Assembly (NCBI GenBank): GCA_036747295.1
Contig: DAIOCN010000001.1
Coordinates: 124,001-188,000 of the forward strand
Length of the DNA stretch: 64,000 bases
Direction of reading: 5' to 3'
From: UBA4736 sp002404015
GTDB lineage: Bacteria; Chloroflexota; Dormibacteria; Dormibacterales; Dormibacteraceae
The notes under the pieces are model-generated. The model was given only the letters and a program-made list of their open reading frames with translations, did no database searches and had not been told where the DNA came from. The position numbers and the translations under genes were made by a program. Below, piece by piece: positions 24,100 to 32,088 of the stretch (the first letter of the stretch is position 1; the number at the start of each line of letters is the position of its first letter).

Positions 24100-24353
24100 G
24101 GCGGGACAACGAGCGCTGGCTCGAGGTCGCCAGCGAGCTGACCGACCGGATCGGAGGCCTCGTGCGGGACGTGATCCCGCCAGACGCTCAGCGCCACCTC
24201 CTGAACGCCCAGCGGGAGCTGTTGACCGCGCTCTTCCTGATCTACGAGCACCAGGCGGGAGCCCGTAGATCGTCAACGCCCAAGAAGCGCGCCGGTCGGC
24301 GCCCAACCGTTGCCCCGCCGAAGTCGCGCGTCAGAAAGATCGAGATCGACTAA
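24096..24353 (+). CDS. Hypothetical 85-aa basic protein
   Basis: 85 aa, not recognised. The first ~50 residues are helical and amphipathic (RDVIPPDAQRHLLNAQRELLTALFLIYEHQ); the tail is Lys/Arg-rich (TPKKRAGRR...RVRKIEID), suggesting nucleic-acid or membrane-surface contact. It overlaps the ArsA-like gene by 4 bases and is followed after 3 bases by the M50-like gene, so it belongs to that operon. Confidence 0.65.
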   Translation: MRRDNERWLEVASELTDRIGGLVRDVIPPDAQRHLLNAQRELLTALFLIYEHQAGARRSSTPKKRAGRRPTVAPPKSRVRKIEID

Positions 24354-24356
24354 TTC

Positions 24357-25067
24357 GTGTTCGGCGACCCCATCCTCTTCCTGATCGGCGCCTTGTTCCT
24401 GGTGCCTGCCGTCCTGGTGGCCATCCCAGCACACGAGCTTGGACACGGCTTCGCCGCCCTCTTCATGGGCGATCCCACGCCGCGCAACCGCGGGTTCCTG
24501 CGACTTCAGCCGCGCCTGTACTTCAGCCCCTACGGCCTGCTCGCCGCGTTCCTCGCCAACGTGGCTTGGGGCGAGCCCGTCCCGGTCAACGAGTACCGGC
24601 TGGCCAGCGTCGGCCGCAAGCTCGTATACGCCCTCGGCGGGCCGGCGGCCAACCTCGCCGTGGCCGTGGTGACCGGCCTGGCCCTCCGCGCGCTGGGCGC
24701 GATGGGCGCCTTCCCCAGTCTCGGGAGCCTGGCCCAGCCCCCACTGGGCCTGCTCACGACGGCGATCTACGCCATCTACTTCCTGAACCTGGCGACCTTC
24801 GCCTTCCAGCTCCTGCCCATCCCCGGGCTGGACGGCTGGCGCGTCCTCGAGGCCCTCCTCCGGAACCGCAACCCGCGCTTCTTTTTCGACGCCTGGGCGA
24901 ACCGGCAGACGATCTGGGTGGTCTGCGCCCTGGTCGTCTTCTTCGGCCCCGTACTGCTACGGTTCAGCGTCCTTGGCGCGGTGGTCGGGATCTTCTTCGA
25001 ACCGGCCGCGGCGATAATCCTGGGCAGGTGCACCGTGTACGTCAGCCTTCAGCCCTGCCCGCTGTAG
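24357..25067 (+). CDS. M50-family site-2-protease-like membrane protein
   Basis: 236 aa with about five hydrophobic helices. HELGHG near residues 27-32 provides the HExxH zinc site, and PIPGLDGWRVLEA near 150 corresponds to the family's NPDG-type third ligand segment (here LDG). The domain order matches short M50 peptidases without a PDZ domain. Intramembrane cleavage of an unknown substrate is inferred. The start is GTG 24357, three bases after the preceding stop; the 3' end overlaps selA by 40 bases. Confidence 0.82.
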   Translation: MFGDPILFLIGALFLVPAVLVAIPAHELGHGFAALFMGDPTPRNRGFLRLQPRLYFSPYGLLAAFLANVAWGEPVPVNEYRLASVGRKLVYALGGPAANLAVAVVTGLALRALGAMGAFPSLGSLAQPPLGLLTTAIYAIYFLNLATFAFQLLPIPGLDGWRVLEALLRNRNPRFFFDAWANRQTIWVVCALVVFFGPVLLRFSVLGAVVGIFFEPAAAIILGRCTVYVSLQPCPL

Positions 25068-26365
25068 GTACGCTCCTGAACGAGGCCGGCTACGTCCGGC
25101 TCAAGGAGCTCTACCCGCACAGCCTGCTGGCCGACGCCGTCCGCGAGGAGCTCGCGTCGGAGCGCTCGACAGGACCTCGGGAGGCAGCCCAGAGGCTGGC
25201 CGCCGTCGAGGAGCGGCTCCGGGACTGGACGGCGCCGCGGCTTCGGCGCGTCATCAACGGGACCGGGGTCGTGCTCCACACCAACCTGGGCCGGGCCCCC
25301 CTGTCCCGCTCGGCGGCGGCGGCGGTGGCAGAAGTGGCGGCGTCCTACTCCAACGTCGAGCTGGACCTGGAGAGCGGCCGCCGGGGCGACCGCCATCTGC
25401 TGGTGGCCGACCTGCTGCGCCGGCTGACAGGGGCCGAGGCCGCGCTCACCGTCAACAACAACGCCGCCGCCATCACGCTGGCGCTGGCGGCCCTCGGGCG
25501 CGGCCGCGAGGTGATCGTGTCCCGCGGCCAGCAGGTTGAGATCGGGGGCTCGTTCCGGATGCCGGACGTGATGCGCCTGTCGGGCGCGCGGATGGTCGAG
25601 GTCGGCACGACCAACCGCACCCGCGCCGCCGACTACGAGGCCGCGCTGACGCCCCGAACAGGCGCCCTCCTGCACGTCCACACCTCCAACTACAGGGTCA
25701 GCGGGTTCACCGAGAGCGCTTCGCTGGCCGAGCTGGCCGAGCTGGCGCGCGGGCGCGGAGTGCTGCTGATCGACGACCTCGGCAGCGGGGCGCTGGAACC
25801 GATTGCCGACGAGCCGACCGTGGCCGAGTCGCTGCGCTGGTCGGACGTGGTCACGTTCTCTGGGGACAAGCTCCTGGGCGGACCCCAGGCGGGCATCGCC
25901 CTGGGCCGGACGGAGCCGATCCGGAAGATGGCCAGGCACCCCCTGGCCCGCGCGGTCCGGATCGACAAGATGACCATGGCGGCCCTCGAGGCGACGCTCC
26001 GCGAGCGGCTCCTCGGCAAGCGCTCGCCGGTCGCCCAGATGCTGGCTGCCTCGCTGCCGGAGCTGAGGCGGCGGGCTGCCTTCGCCATGGTGAAGCTCCT
26101 GGAGCGCGGTGTGGCCTGTCGCCTGCTCGAGGCGGAGTCGGCGGTCGGCGGCGGCTCGCTGCCCGAGCACGGGCTGGCGACCGTCGTCCTGGCCATCGAC
26201 GGCCCGGCCTCGCGCCTGGCGGCCGCCCTGCGCCGCGGTGATCCCCCGGTGCTCGCGCGCATCGAGGCGGACCTTTGCTGCGTCGACTTTCGGACCCTCC
26301 TGCGCGGCGAGGACGAGGCGCTCATCGACGCCGTGGAAGTCGCTGTCGGATCACTGCGACGGTGA
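25028..26365 (+). CDS. selA: L-seryl-tRNA(Sec) selenium transferase
   Basis: About 445 aa. A PLP enzyme converting Ser-tRNA(Sec) to Sec-tRNA(Sec) with selenophosphate. VINGTGVVLHTNLGRAPLS is the family signature, VNNNAAA and IDDLGSGAL follow, and the PLP lysine is in FSGDKLLGGPQAG. I chose GTG 25028 because it gives the characteristic LPAVGTLLNEAGY N terminus, although it overlaps the M50 gene by 40 bases. Its stop overlaps selB by GTGA. Confidence 0.93.
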   Translation: MHRVRQPSALPAVGTLLNEAGYVRLKELYPHSLLADAVREELASERSTGPREAAQRLAAVEERLRDWTAPRLRRVINGTGVVLHTNLGRAPLSRSAAAAVAEVAASYSNVELDLESGRRGDRHLLVADLLRRLTGAEAALTVNNNAAAITLALAALGRGREVIVSRGQQVEIGGSFRMPDVMRLSGARMVEVGTTNRTRAADYEAALTPRTGALLHVHTSNYRVSGFTESASLAELAELARGRGVLLIDDLGSGALEPIADEPTVAESLRWSDVVTFSGDKLLGGPQAGIALGRTEPIRKMARHPLARAVRIDKMTMAALEATLRERLLGKRSPVAQMLAASLPELRRRAAFAMVKLLERGVACRLLEAESAVGGGSLPEHGLATVVLAIDGPASRLAAALRRGDPPVLARIEADLCCVDFRTLLRGEDEALIDAVEVAVGSLRR

Positions 26366-28200
26366 GCTTCGTAGTCGGCACGGCCGGCCACATCGACCAC
26401 GGCAAGTCCACCCTGGTCCAGGCTCTGACCGGCATCGACCCCGACCGGCTGCAGGAGGAGAAGCGGCGGGGGATGACCATCGACCTGGGCTTCGCCTACC
26501 TCACCCTGCCGAGCGGGCGCCTGGTCGGCATCGTGGACGTGCCCGGGCACGCCCGCTTCATCCGCAACATGCTGGCCGGGGTCCACGGCCTGGACTCGGT
26601 TCTCCTGGTCGTCGCCGCGGACGAGGGTGTCATGCCCCAGACCGTGGAGCATCTCGAGATCGTGGACCTGCTGGAGATCAGGCGGGGCCTGGCGGTCTTG
26701 ACCAAGGTCGACCTGGTGGAGCCGGACTGGCTGGAGCTTGTGACAGCCGAGCTGGCGGAGACCCTGGCCGCGACCTCGCTGGGTGGCGCCCCGATCCTGC
26801 CCGTCTCGGCGCTCACGGGCCAGGGAATGGTGGAGCTGAAGGCCGGCCTGGACGCGCTCCTGGAGACGATCCCTGCCCGGAGCGACCGCGGGCGCCCCCG
26901 CCTGCCGATCGACCGGGTGTTCTCGATGAGCGGCTTCGGCACGGTCGTGACGGGCACCCTGGTGGACAGCTCCCTGAAGGCCGGCGAGGAGCTGGAGGTC
27001 CAGCCCTCCGGCCTGAGGGTGCGGGTCCGCGGGCTCCAGCAGCACAACCTGAAGGTCGAGGTCGCCACACCCGGCAGCCGGGTCGCCGCCAACCTGGTGG
27101 GGGTCGAGAAGGACGGTCTCGCCCGGGGCGACGTGCTGGCCCGCCCCGGCCAGCTGGGCTCCACGCGCCGGATCGACGCCTCGGTGCGCGTGCTGCGAGA
27201 CAGCCCCCGAGCGCTCCGCCACGGGGCTCGGCTGCAGCTCCACACCGGGACGGCCGAGGTCGCCGCCCGGGCGATCGTGCTGGCGGCGGACGAGATCCCG
27301 CCCGGGGCCTCGGGCTGGGTCCAGCTCTACCTGGAGCAGCCGATCGCGGCCGCCGCCGGCGACCGCTTCGTGCTTCGGCTGCCGTCGCCCTCGGCCACCA
27401 TCGCCGGGGGCTCGTTCGCCGACGTGGCGCCCCGCCGGCACCCCCGCCACGACGTGCGCATACGGGAGTCGCTCGAGCGGCGGGCCTCCGGCGATGTGCT
27501 CCAGGAGGAGCTTCGAAAGTACCCGCGAGGGATCACGGAGGCGGCGCTCCTGAAGGCCACGCTGGCGGAAGGTGCGGACGTCGCGAAGTTGCAAGCGGTC
27601 CGGGCCGGGCAGTGGCTGTTCGCTCCGGAGGCCTGGGACGCCATCTCGCAGCGGGCGTCGCGTGAGCTGGCCGACTATCACCAACGGAACCCGCTGCGGC
27701 CTGGGATGCCGCGCCAGGAGCTGAGAAACCGGCTGGGCCTGGCCGCGCCCGCCTTCCCGGCCGTGCTGGCGGCCCTGGTGGGCGAGAACCTCCTGGCGGA
27801 GCGCGGCTCCGGACTGGCGCTGCCGGCCCACAAGGTGGAGATCGACCCGGCGGCCGGCGGGCCGGCCGCCAGGCTGGTGGAGCTGCTGGGCGCCCAGCCC
27901 TACGCGCCGCCCTCGCTACCGGAGGCCCTACGCGAAGCGGGTGCGTCGCCCGAGGTGCTGCGAGCGCTGGTGCAGCAGGGCGAGCTCGTGCGGCTGTCGG
28001 AGGAGATCGCGTTCACCAGGCAGGCTTACGAAAGCGCGGTCGGTTTGGTGCGCGAGATCGTGGCCTCTGATGGCCAGGTCACGGTGGCCTCCCTGCGGGA
28101 CCGGATGGGCGCCTCCCGGCGGCCGGTCCTGGCGCTGCTGGAACACCTGGACGCGCAAAAGATCACGCGCCGGGTCGGCGACGAGCGGGTCCTGCGCTAG
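26362..28200 (+). CDS. selB: Selenocysteine-specific elongation factor
   Basis: 612 aa. A GTPase that delivers Sec-tRNA to UGA codons with a SECIS hairpin. G1 is GTAGHIDHGKST, G3 DVPGH, G4 TKVD; EF-Tu-like domains 2 and 3 follow. The C-terminal ~230 residues are the winged-helix array that binds the mRNA hairpin (e.g. ITEAALLKATLAEGADVAKLQAV). It directly follows selA. I found no selD, no selC tRNA and no evident selenoprotein gene in the window, so those must lie elsewhere. It is convergent with lon, with only 2 bases between. Confidence 0.95.
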   Translation: MSFVVGTAGHIDHGKSTLVQALTGIDPDRLQEEKRRGMTIDLGFAYLTLPSGRLVGIVDVPGHARFIRNMLAGVHGLDSVLLVVAADEGVMPQTVEHLEIVDLLEIRRGLAVLTKVDLVEPDWLELVTAELAETLAATSLGGAPILPVSALTGQGMVELKAGLDALLETIPARSDRGRPRLPIDRVFSMSGFGTVVTGTLVDSSLKAGEELEVQPSGLRVRVRGLQQHNLKVEVATPGSRVAANLVGVEKDGLARGDVLARPGQLGSTRRIDASVRVLRDSPRALRHGARLQLHTGTAEVAARAIVLAADEIPPGASGWVQLYLEQPIAAAAGDRFVLRLPSPSATIAGGSFADVAPRRHPRHDVRIRESLERRASGDVLQEELRKYPRGITEAALLKATLAEGADVAKLQAVRAGQWLFAPEAWDAISQRASRELADYHQRNPLRPGMPRQELRNRLGLAAPAFPAVLAALVGENLLAERGSGLALPAHKVEIDPAAGGPAARLVELLGAQPYAPPSLPEALREAGASPEVLRALVQQGELVRLSEEIAFTRQAYESAVGLVREIVASDGQVTVASLRDRMGASRRPVLALLEHLDAQKITRRVGDERVLR

Positions 28201-28202
28201 GT

Positions 28203-30554
28203 CTAGCCGACCACCGACAGCGGCGCCTGCGCGGGCTCCAGCGCGATCGCAAGGACTTCGCTCACGTCGCTCGCCAGGTGGATCCTCACCTCCTGGCGCA
28301 CCGCCTCCGGAAGATCGTCGAGATCGGCCTCGTTGCGCTTGGGGAGGATGACCTCCTTCAGGCCCGCCCGCTTCGCGGCCAGCACCTTCTGCTTGACGCC
28401 TCCGATCGGCAGCACCTTGCCCTGCAGGGTGACCTCACCGGTCATGCCGACCGTCGAGCGGACCGGCCGCCCGCTGAGCAGGGAGACCAGGGCCGTGGTC
28501 ATCGTGACCCCGGCCGAAGGGCCGTCCTTGGGCACGGCGCCCGCCGGGACGTGGATGTGGACCGCGCGGTCACCGAAACCGTGCTCCAGGCCGAGCTCGT
28601 GGGCGTGCGAGCGGACGTAGGAGAGCGCGATCTGCGCCGATTCCTTCATGACGTCGCCCAGCTGCCCGGTCAGCGTCAGCGTGCCGCCGGTTCCCTTCTC
28701 CGACGTGGGCATGGCCGTGGCCTCGATGAAGAGGACGTCGCCGCCCGCGCCGGTCACGGCCAGTCCGGTCGCGACGCCCGGCACCGCGGTGCGCTCGATG
28801 ATCTCCTCGAACTGGAAGCGGGGCCGGCCCAGGTGCTCGCGAACCATAGCCGCGTCGATCGTGACGGGTGCCGTGGCCTTCCCGGAGTCGACCGCGGTCG
28901 CCACCTTGCGCAGTAGCTTTCCGAGCGCCCGCTCCAGCGAGCGCACGCCGGCCTCCCGGGTGTAGTCGGCGATCACCTTCTCGATCGCCTCGTCCGTCAC
29001 GGCCGCCTCGCTGGCGTCCAGACCATTGCGCTGGAGCTGGCGGGGGACCAGGTGCTGGCGGGCGATGCCGAGCTTCTCCTCCTCGGTGTAGCCGTCGAGG
29101 CCGATCAGCTCCATCCGGTCCAGCAGGGGCCCGGGGATGGTGTCGGCCACGTTGGCGGTGGGGATGAAGAGCACGTCCGAGAGGTCCAGGTCGACCTCCA
29201 GGTAGTGGTCCCGGAACGTGTTGTTCTGGGCCGGGTCCAGCACCTCCAGGAGCGCCGACGAGGGGTCGCCGCGCCAGTCGGAACCGACCTTGTCGATCTC
29301 GTCCAGCATGATCACCGGGTTCTTGGTGCCAGCCTCCTTCAGGGCCCGCACGATGCGGCCCGGCAGGGCGCCGACGTAGGTGCGGCGGTGGCCGCGGATG
29401 TCGGCCTCGTCGTGGATGCCGCCCAGCGAAACGCGCGCGAACTTGCGGCCGAGGGCGCGGGCCACCGACTCGCCGAGCGAGGTTTTGCCGACGCCGGGGG
29501 GCCCGACCAGGGTGATGATCGCACCCGACCCGCGGCTGCCGACCTCGGGTCCGAGGCCCTTCTCCTGGCGCCGCTTGCGGACCGCCAGGAACTCGATGAT
29601 CCGGTCCTTGACGTCGTCCAGGCCGGTGTGGTCCTCGTCCAGGATCTGGCGGGCCAGGACCAGGTCGAAGTTGTCCTCCGAGCGGACGTTCCAGGGGATG
29701 TCCAGCATCCAGTCCAGGTAGTTGCGGATCCAGCCGTACTCGGGACTCTGCTCGCTCATGCGCTCGAGCCGTTCGAGCTCGCGGTCGAACTCCTTGCGGA
29801 CGCTTTCCGGCATGCCTGCCGATTCGGCCCTGACCCGGTAGTCGCCGGCGACGTCCGAACCGCCCTCGCCGAGCTGCTTACGGATGGCCTCCATCTGCTG
29901 GCGGAGGAGGAACTCGCGCTGGGTCTTCTCCATCCGCTCGGAGACCTCGCTGCGGACCTGGTCCTTCAGGCTGAGCTCGCCGAGGATGTCCTTGTACCAG
30001 CCGACCAGCTTGGTCAGCCGCTCTTCGACGGAGACGGTCTCGAGGACCTCCACCTTGCGTTCCTGTGACAGGTCGGGCGAGTAGCCGGACATGTCGGCCA
30101 GGTGCCCGGGATTCTCGATCGCGCGGAGCACCTGGGCGATCTGGGGCACGCCGCGTAGGTCGAGGATGTTCTCCACGACGGCGCGATACTGCTGCGCCAG
30201 CTCGCGAGCCTCGTCGCTCCACGAGGTCGGGTCGGGTCGCGGCTCGACCTCGGCCCAGAGCACTCCGCCCACGTCCGGCGTCACCTCGCCCAGCAGGGCG
30301 CGGTGGCGGCCCTGGACGACGGCCACCTCGGTTCCGTCCGGCAGGTTGCCGCGCTCGTCCACCTTCGCGATCGTGCCCACCGTGCCGTAGCGGCCGCCCA
30401 CTCGGGGCAGCAGGAGCACGAGGTTGTCGCCGGAGCGGGCCGCGGTGATGGCGGCGCGGGCGTCCTCGGACTCCAGGGGCACCGTCGCGCTCATCCGGGG
30501 CAGGACGACGGCTTCGGTCAGGGGCAGGACGGGAAGTCGCTGGGTGTCTGACAT
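28203..30554 (-). CDS. lon: ATP-dependent protease Lon
   Basis: 783 aa, standard LonA length. N-terminal substrate domain (LPVLPLTEAVVLPRM), coiled-coil region, AAA+ module with Walker A GPPGVGKTS and Walker B MLDEIDK, and the C-terminal protease domain with catalytic Ser in KDGPSAGVTM and Lys further on. It degrades misfolded and regulatory proteins in the cytoplasm. ATG 30554 is preferred over TTG 30575, which would add seven residues. It is divergent from the HxlR gene across 47 bases. Confidence 0.96.
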   Translation of the reverse strand: MSDTQRLPVLPLTEAVVLPRMSATVPLESEDARAAITAARSGDNLVLLLPRVGGRYGTVGTIAKVDERGNLPDGTEVAVVQGRHRALLGEVTPDVGGVLWAEVEPRPDPTSWSDEARELAQQYRAVVENILDLRGVPQIAQVLRAIENPGHLADMSGYSPDLSQERKVEVLETVSVEERLTKLVGWYKDILGELSLKDQVRSEVSERMEKTQREFLLRQQMEAIRKQLGEGGSDVAGDYRVRAESAGMPESVRKEFDRELERLERMSEQSPEYGWIRNYLDWMLDIPWNVRSEDNFDLVLARQILDEDHTGLDDVKDRIIEFLAVRKRRQEKGLGPEVGSRGSGAIITLVGPPGVGKTSLGESVARALGRKFARVSLGGIHDEADIRGHRRTYVGALPGRIVRALKEAGTKNPVIMLDEIDKVGSDWRGDPSSALLEVLDPAQNNTFRDHYLEVDLDLSDVLFIPTANVADTIPGPLLDRMELIGLDGYTEEEKLGIARQHLVPRQLQRNGLDASEAAVTDEAIEKVIADYTREAGVRSLERALGKLLRKVATAVDSGKATAPVTIDAAMVREHLGRPRFQFEEIIERTAVPGVATGLAVTGAGGDVLFIEATAMPTSEKGTGGTLTLTGQLGDVMKESAQIALSYVRSHAHELGLEHGFGDRAVHIHVPAGAVPKDGPSAGVTMTTALVSLLSGRPVRSTVGMTGEVTLQGKVLPIGGVKQKVLAAKRAGLKEVILPKRNEADLDDLPEAVRQEVRIHLASDVSEVLAIALEPAQAPLSVVG

Positions 30555-30601
30555 CTGTCTCTTGTGTATCTCCAATTGCTGGGCTTCTATTTCGTCAGCC
30601 C

Positions 30602-30946
30602 ATGACTGAAAGTACCCAGACCCGCGACAATGAAAACGTGATGAGGGAGCTCCGCTGCGGCGCCGGCCAGATGCGCTTCTTCGCTCTGGTCGGCAAGCGC
30701 TGGACGCTGGCCATCCTGGCGATGCTGATCCAGCGCCCGGCGCGCTTCAGCGAGCTCGCCAGGGCGGTGCCCGGCCTCTCGGAACGGGTCATGAACGAGC
30801 GCCTCCAAGAACTGGTCGAGGCGGGCCTGGTGGAGCGCCGGGTGGACCCCGGGCCCCCGGTCGCGACCACCTACGCGCTGACGTCGCGCGGGGAGCGCCT
30901 GCGCGCCCCCCTCCAGCACCTCATGGAGTCGGCAAGTAGCCTTTAA
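30602..30946 (+). CDS. HxlR-family transcriptional regulator
   Basis: 114 aa. Winged helix-turn-helix with the family pattern LVGKRWTLAILAML...RFSELARAVPGLSERVMNERLQELVEAGLVERRVDPGPPVATTYALTSRGERL. Relatives sense redox or reactive electrophiles, often through one N-terminal Cys; a single Cys is present at residue 18. It is divergent from lon and may control it or itself, which is inference from position. The TAA stop codon lies across the end of a palindromic element. Confidence 0.9.
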   Translation: MTESTQTRDNENVMRELRCGAGQMRFFALVGKRWTLAILAMLIQRPARFSELARAVPGLSERVMNERLQELVEAGLVERRVDPGPPVATTYALTSRGERLRAPLQHLMESASSL

Positions 30947-31125
30947 CAGGGTGTTGAAAGATGTCGGCGAGGGATTCGGTGGCCAGGTGGCCCAGCTCCT
31001 AGGCGCCTCCGAGAACCGGAGCAAAGCGTATTGGAGATACGCGTCGCGAGGATCGCAGGAGGCAACGACGGAGCTGGGCTGCATGGGCGCCGAAGCACCG
31101 TCGATTCCTCTTTCAACGGCCTGTT
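30946..31125. repeat. Family A palindromic element, copy 3 (180 bp, inverted)
   Basis: Reverse-complement copy of the element at 21187, same length and without obvious gaps. Its ends are AACAGGGTGTTGAAAGATG and the complement of AACAGGCCGTTGAAAGAGG. The same internal hairpins are present. Its first base is the last base of the TAA stop of the HxlR gene. Confidence 0.9.
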
Positions 31126-31153
31126 TGGTGCCGCTTAGCACAGCCTTCGACAG

Positions 31154-32029
31154 GTGATCGCCGGGATCGACCTCGGGGGTACCCAGGTCCGCGTCGCCCT
31201 GGCGCGCTCGGACGGCCGGATTACGGCCACGGCACGTGCCCGCACGCCCTTGCTCAAGACGCCCGAGCGCGTCGTCGAGTGGGCGGCCGCCCAGATCGAG
31301 AAACACAGCGGTCGCGAGAAGGTGCGCAGCCTTGCCATCGGCGCGCCGGGGCCGATCGACACCAGGCGCGGCGTACTGGTCAACCCGCCCAACCTGCCGG
31401 GCTGGCGCAACGTGCCCCTGACGGCCCTCCTCGAGCAGGCGGTGGGCTGCCCGGCCTACCTCGAGAACGACGCCAACCTGGCCGGCCTGGGTGAGTACCA
31501 CCAGGGCGCCGGCCGGGGCGCGGTCAACCTCGTCTACGTGACCTGGAGCACGGGGGTCGGCGGCGCGCTCATCCTCGGCGGCCGCCTCTACTCGGGCAGT
31601 CACGGCTCTGCGGGTGAGATCGGGCACACGGTCGTCGACCCCGACGGGCCCCTGGACGGCTGCGGCCAGCGCGGCTGCATCGAGGTCTTCTGCGGCGGCC
31701 GCCAGCTGGCGGCCCAGACCGGCGAGTCCACCTCGGAGCTGTTCGAAGCCGCCTCGAAGGGCGACCTGGAGGCCCGAATGATCGTGAACCGCGCCGCCAC
31801 TTATATGGGGATCGGGCTGATCAACCTGACCAACCTGGTCGATCCCGACGTGATCGTGATGGGGGGCGGCATCACCCGCTCCTGGAAGGTGGTGGAGCCC
31901 GTCCTGACCGCGACGCTGCGGGGCTCGCCCTTCATCAAGCCCAACCGCCGGCCGCGCCTCCGCCGGGCCAGGCTGGGCGACCGGGGCGGGCTTGTCGGCG
32001 CGGTGGAATGGGCGCGCCACAACCTCTAG
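31154..32029 (+). CDS. ROK-family sugar kinase (glucokinase-like)
   Basis: 291 aa. The N-terminal phosphate motif is AGIDLGGTQVRVAL; LENDANLAGLGE contains the catalytic Asp; the second half has GVGGALILGG and IVMGGGI. The ROK zinc motif reads GH...DGCGQRGCIE: the first Cys of the usual CxCGxxGC is replaced by Asp. It most likely phosphorylates glucose or a related sugar. The start is GTG 31154. Its TAG stop is made together with a palindromic element whose far end carries the next gene's ATG. Confidence 0.9.
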   Translation: MIAGIDLGGTQVRVALARSDGRITATARARTPLLKTPERVVEWAAAQIEKHSGREKVRSLAIGAPGPIDTRRGVLVNPPNLPGWRNVPLTALLEQAVGCPAYLENDANLAGLGEYHQGAGRGAVNLVYVTWSTGVGGALILGGRLYSGSHGSAGEIGHTVVDPDGPLDGCGQRGCIEVFCGGRQLAAQTGESTSELFEAASKGDLEARMIVNRAATYMGIGLINLTNLVDPDVIVMGGGITRSWKVVEPVLTATLRGSPFIKPNRRPRLRRARLGDRGGLVGAVEWARHNL

Positions 32030-32088
32030 CAGGGGGTTGAGAGAGGTGGGCGCCGAAGCACCGTCGATTCCTTTCTCACCACCATGCT
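32028..32088. repeat. Family A palindromic element, copy 4 (61 bp, inverted)
   Basis: A shortened copy in the same orientation as the 30946 copy: AGCAGGGGGTTGAGAGAGG, the core GGGCGCCGAAGCACCGTCGA, then CCTTTCTCACCACCATGCT. TA flanks both ends. It supplies the stop codon of the ROK gene (32027-32029) and the start codon of the following gene (ATG 32084). Confidence 0.8.
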
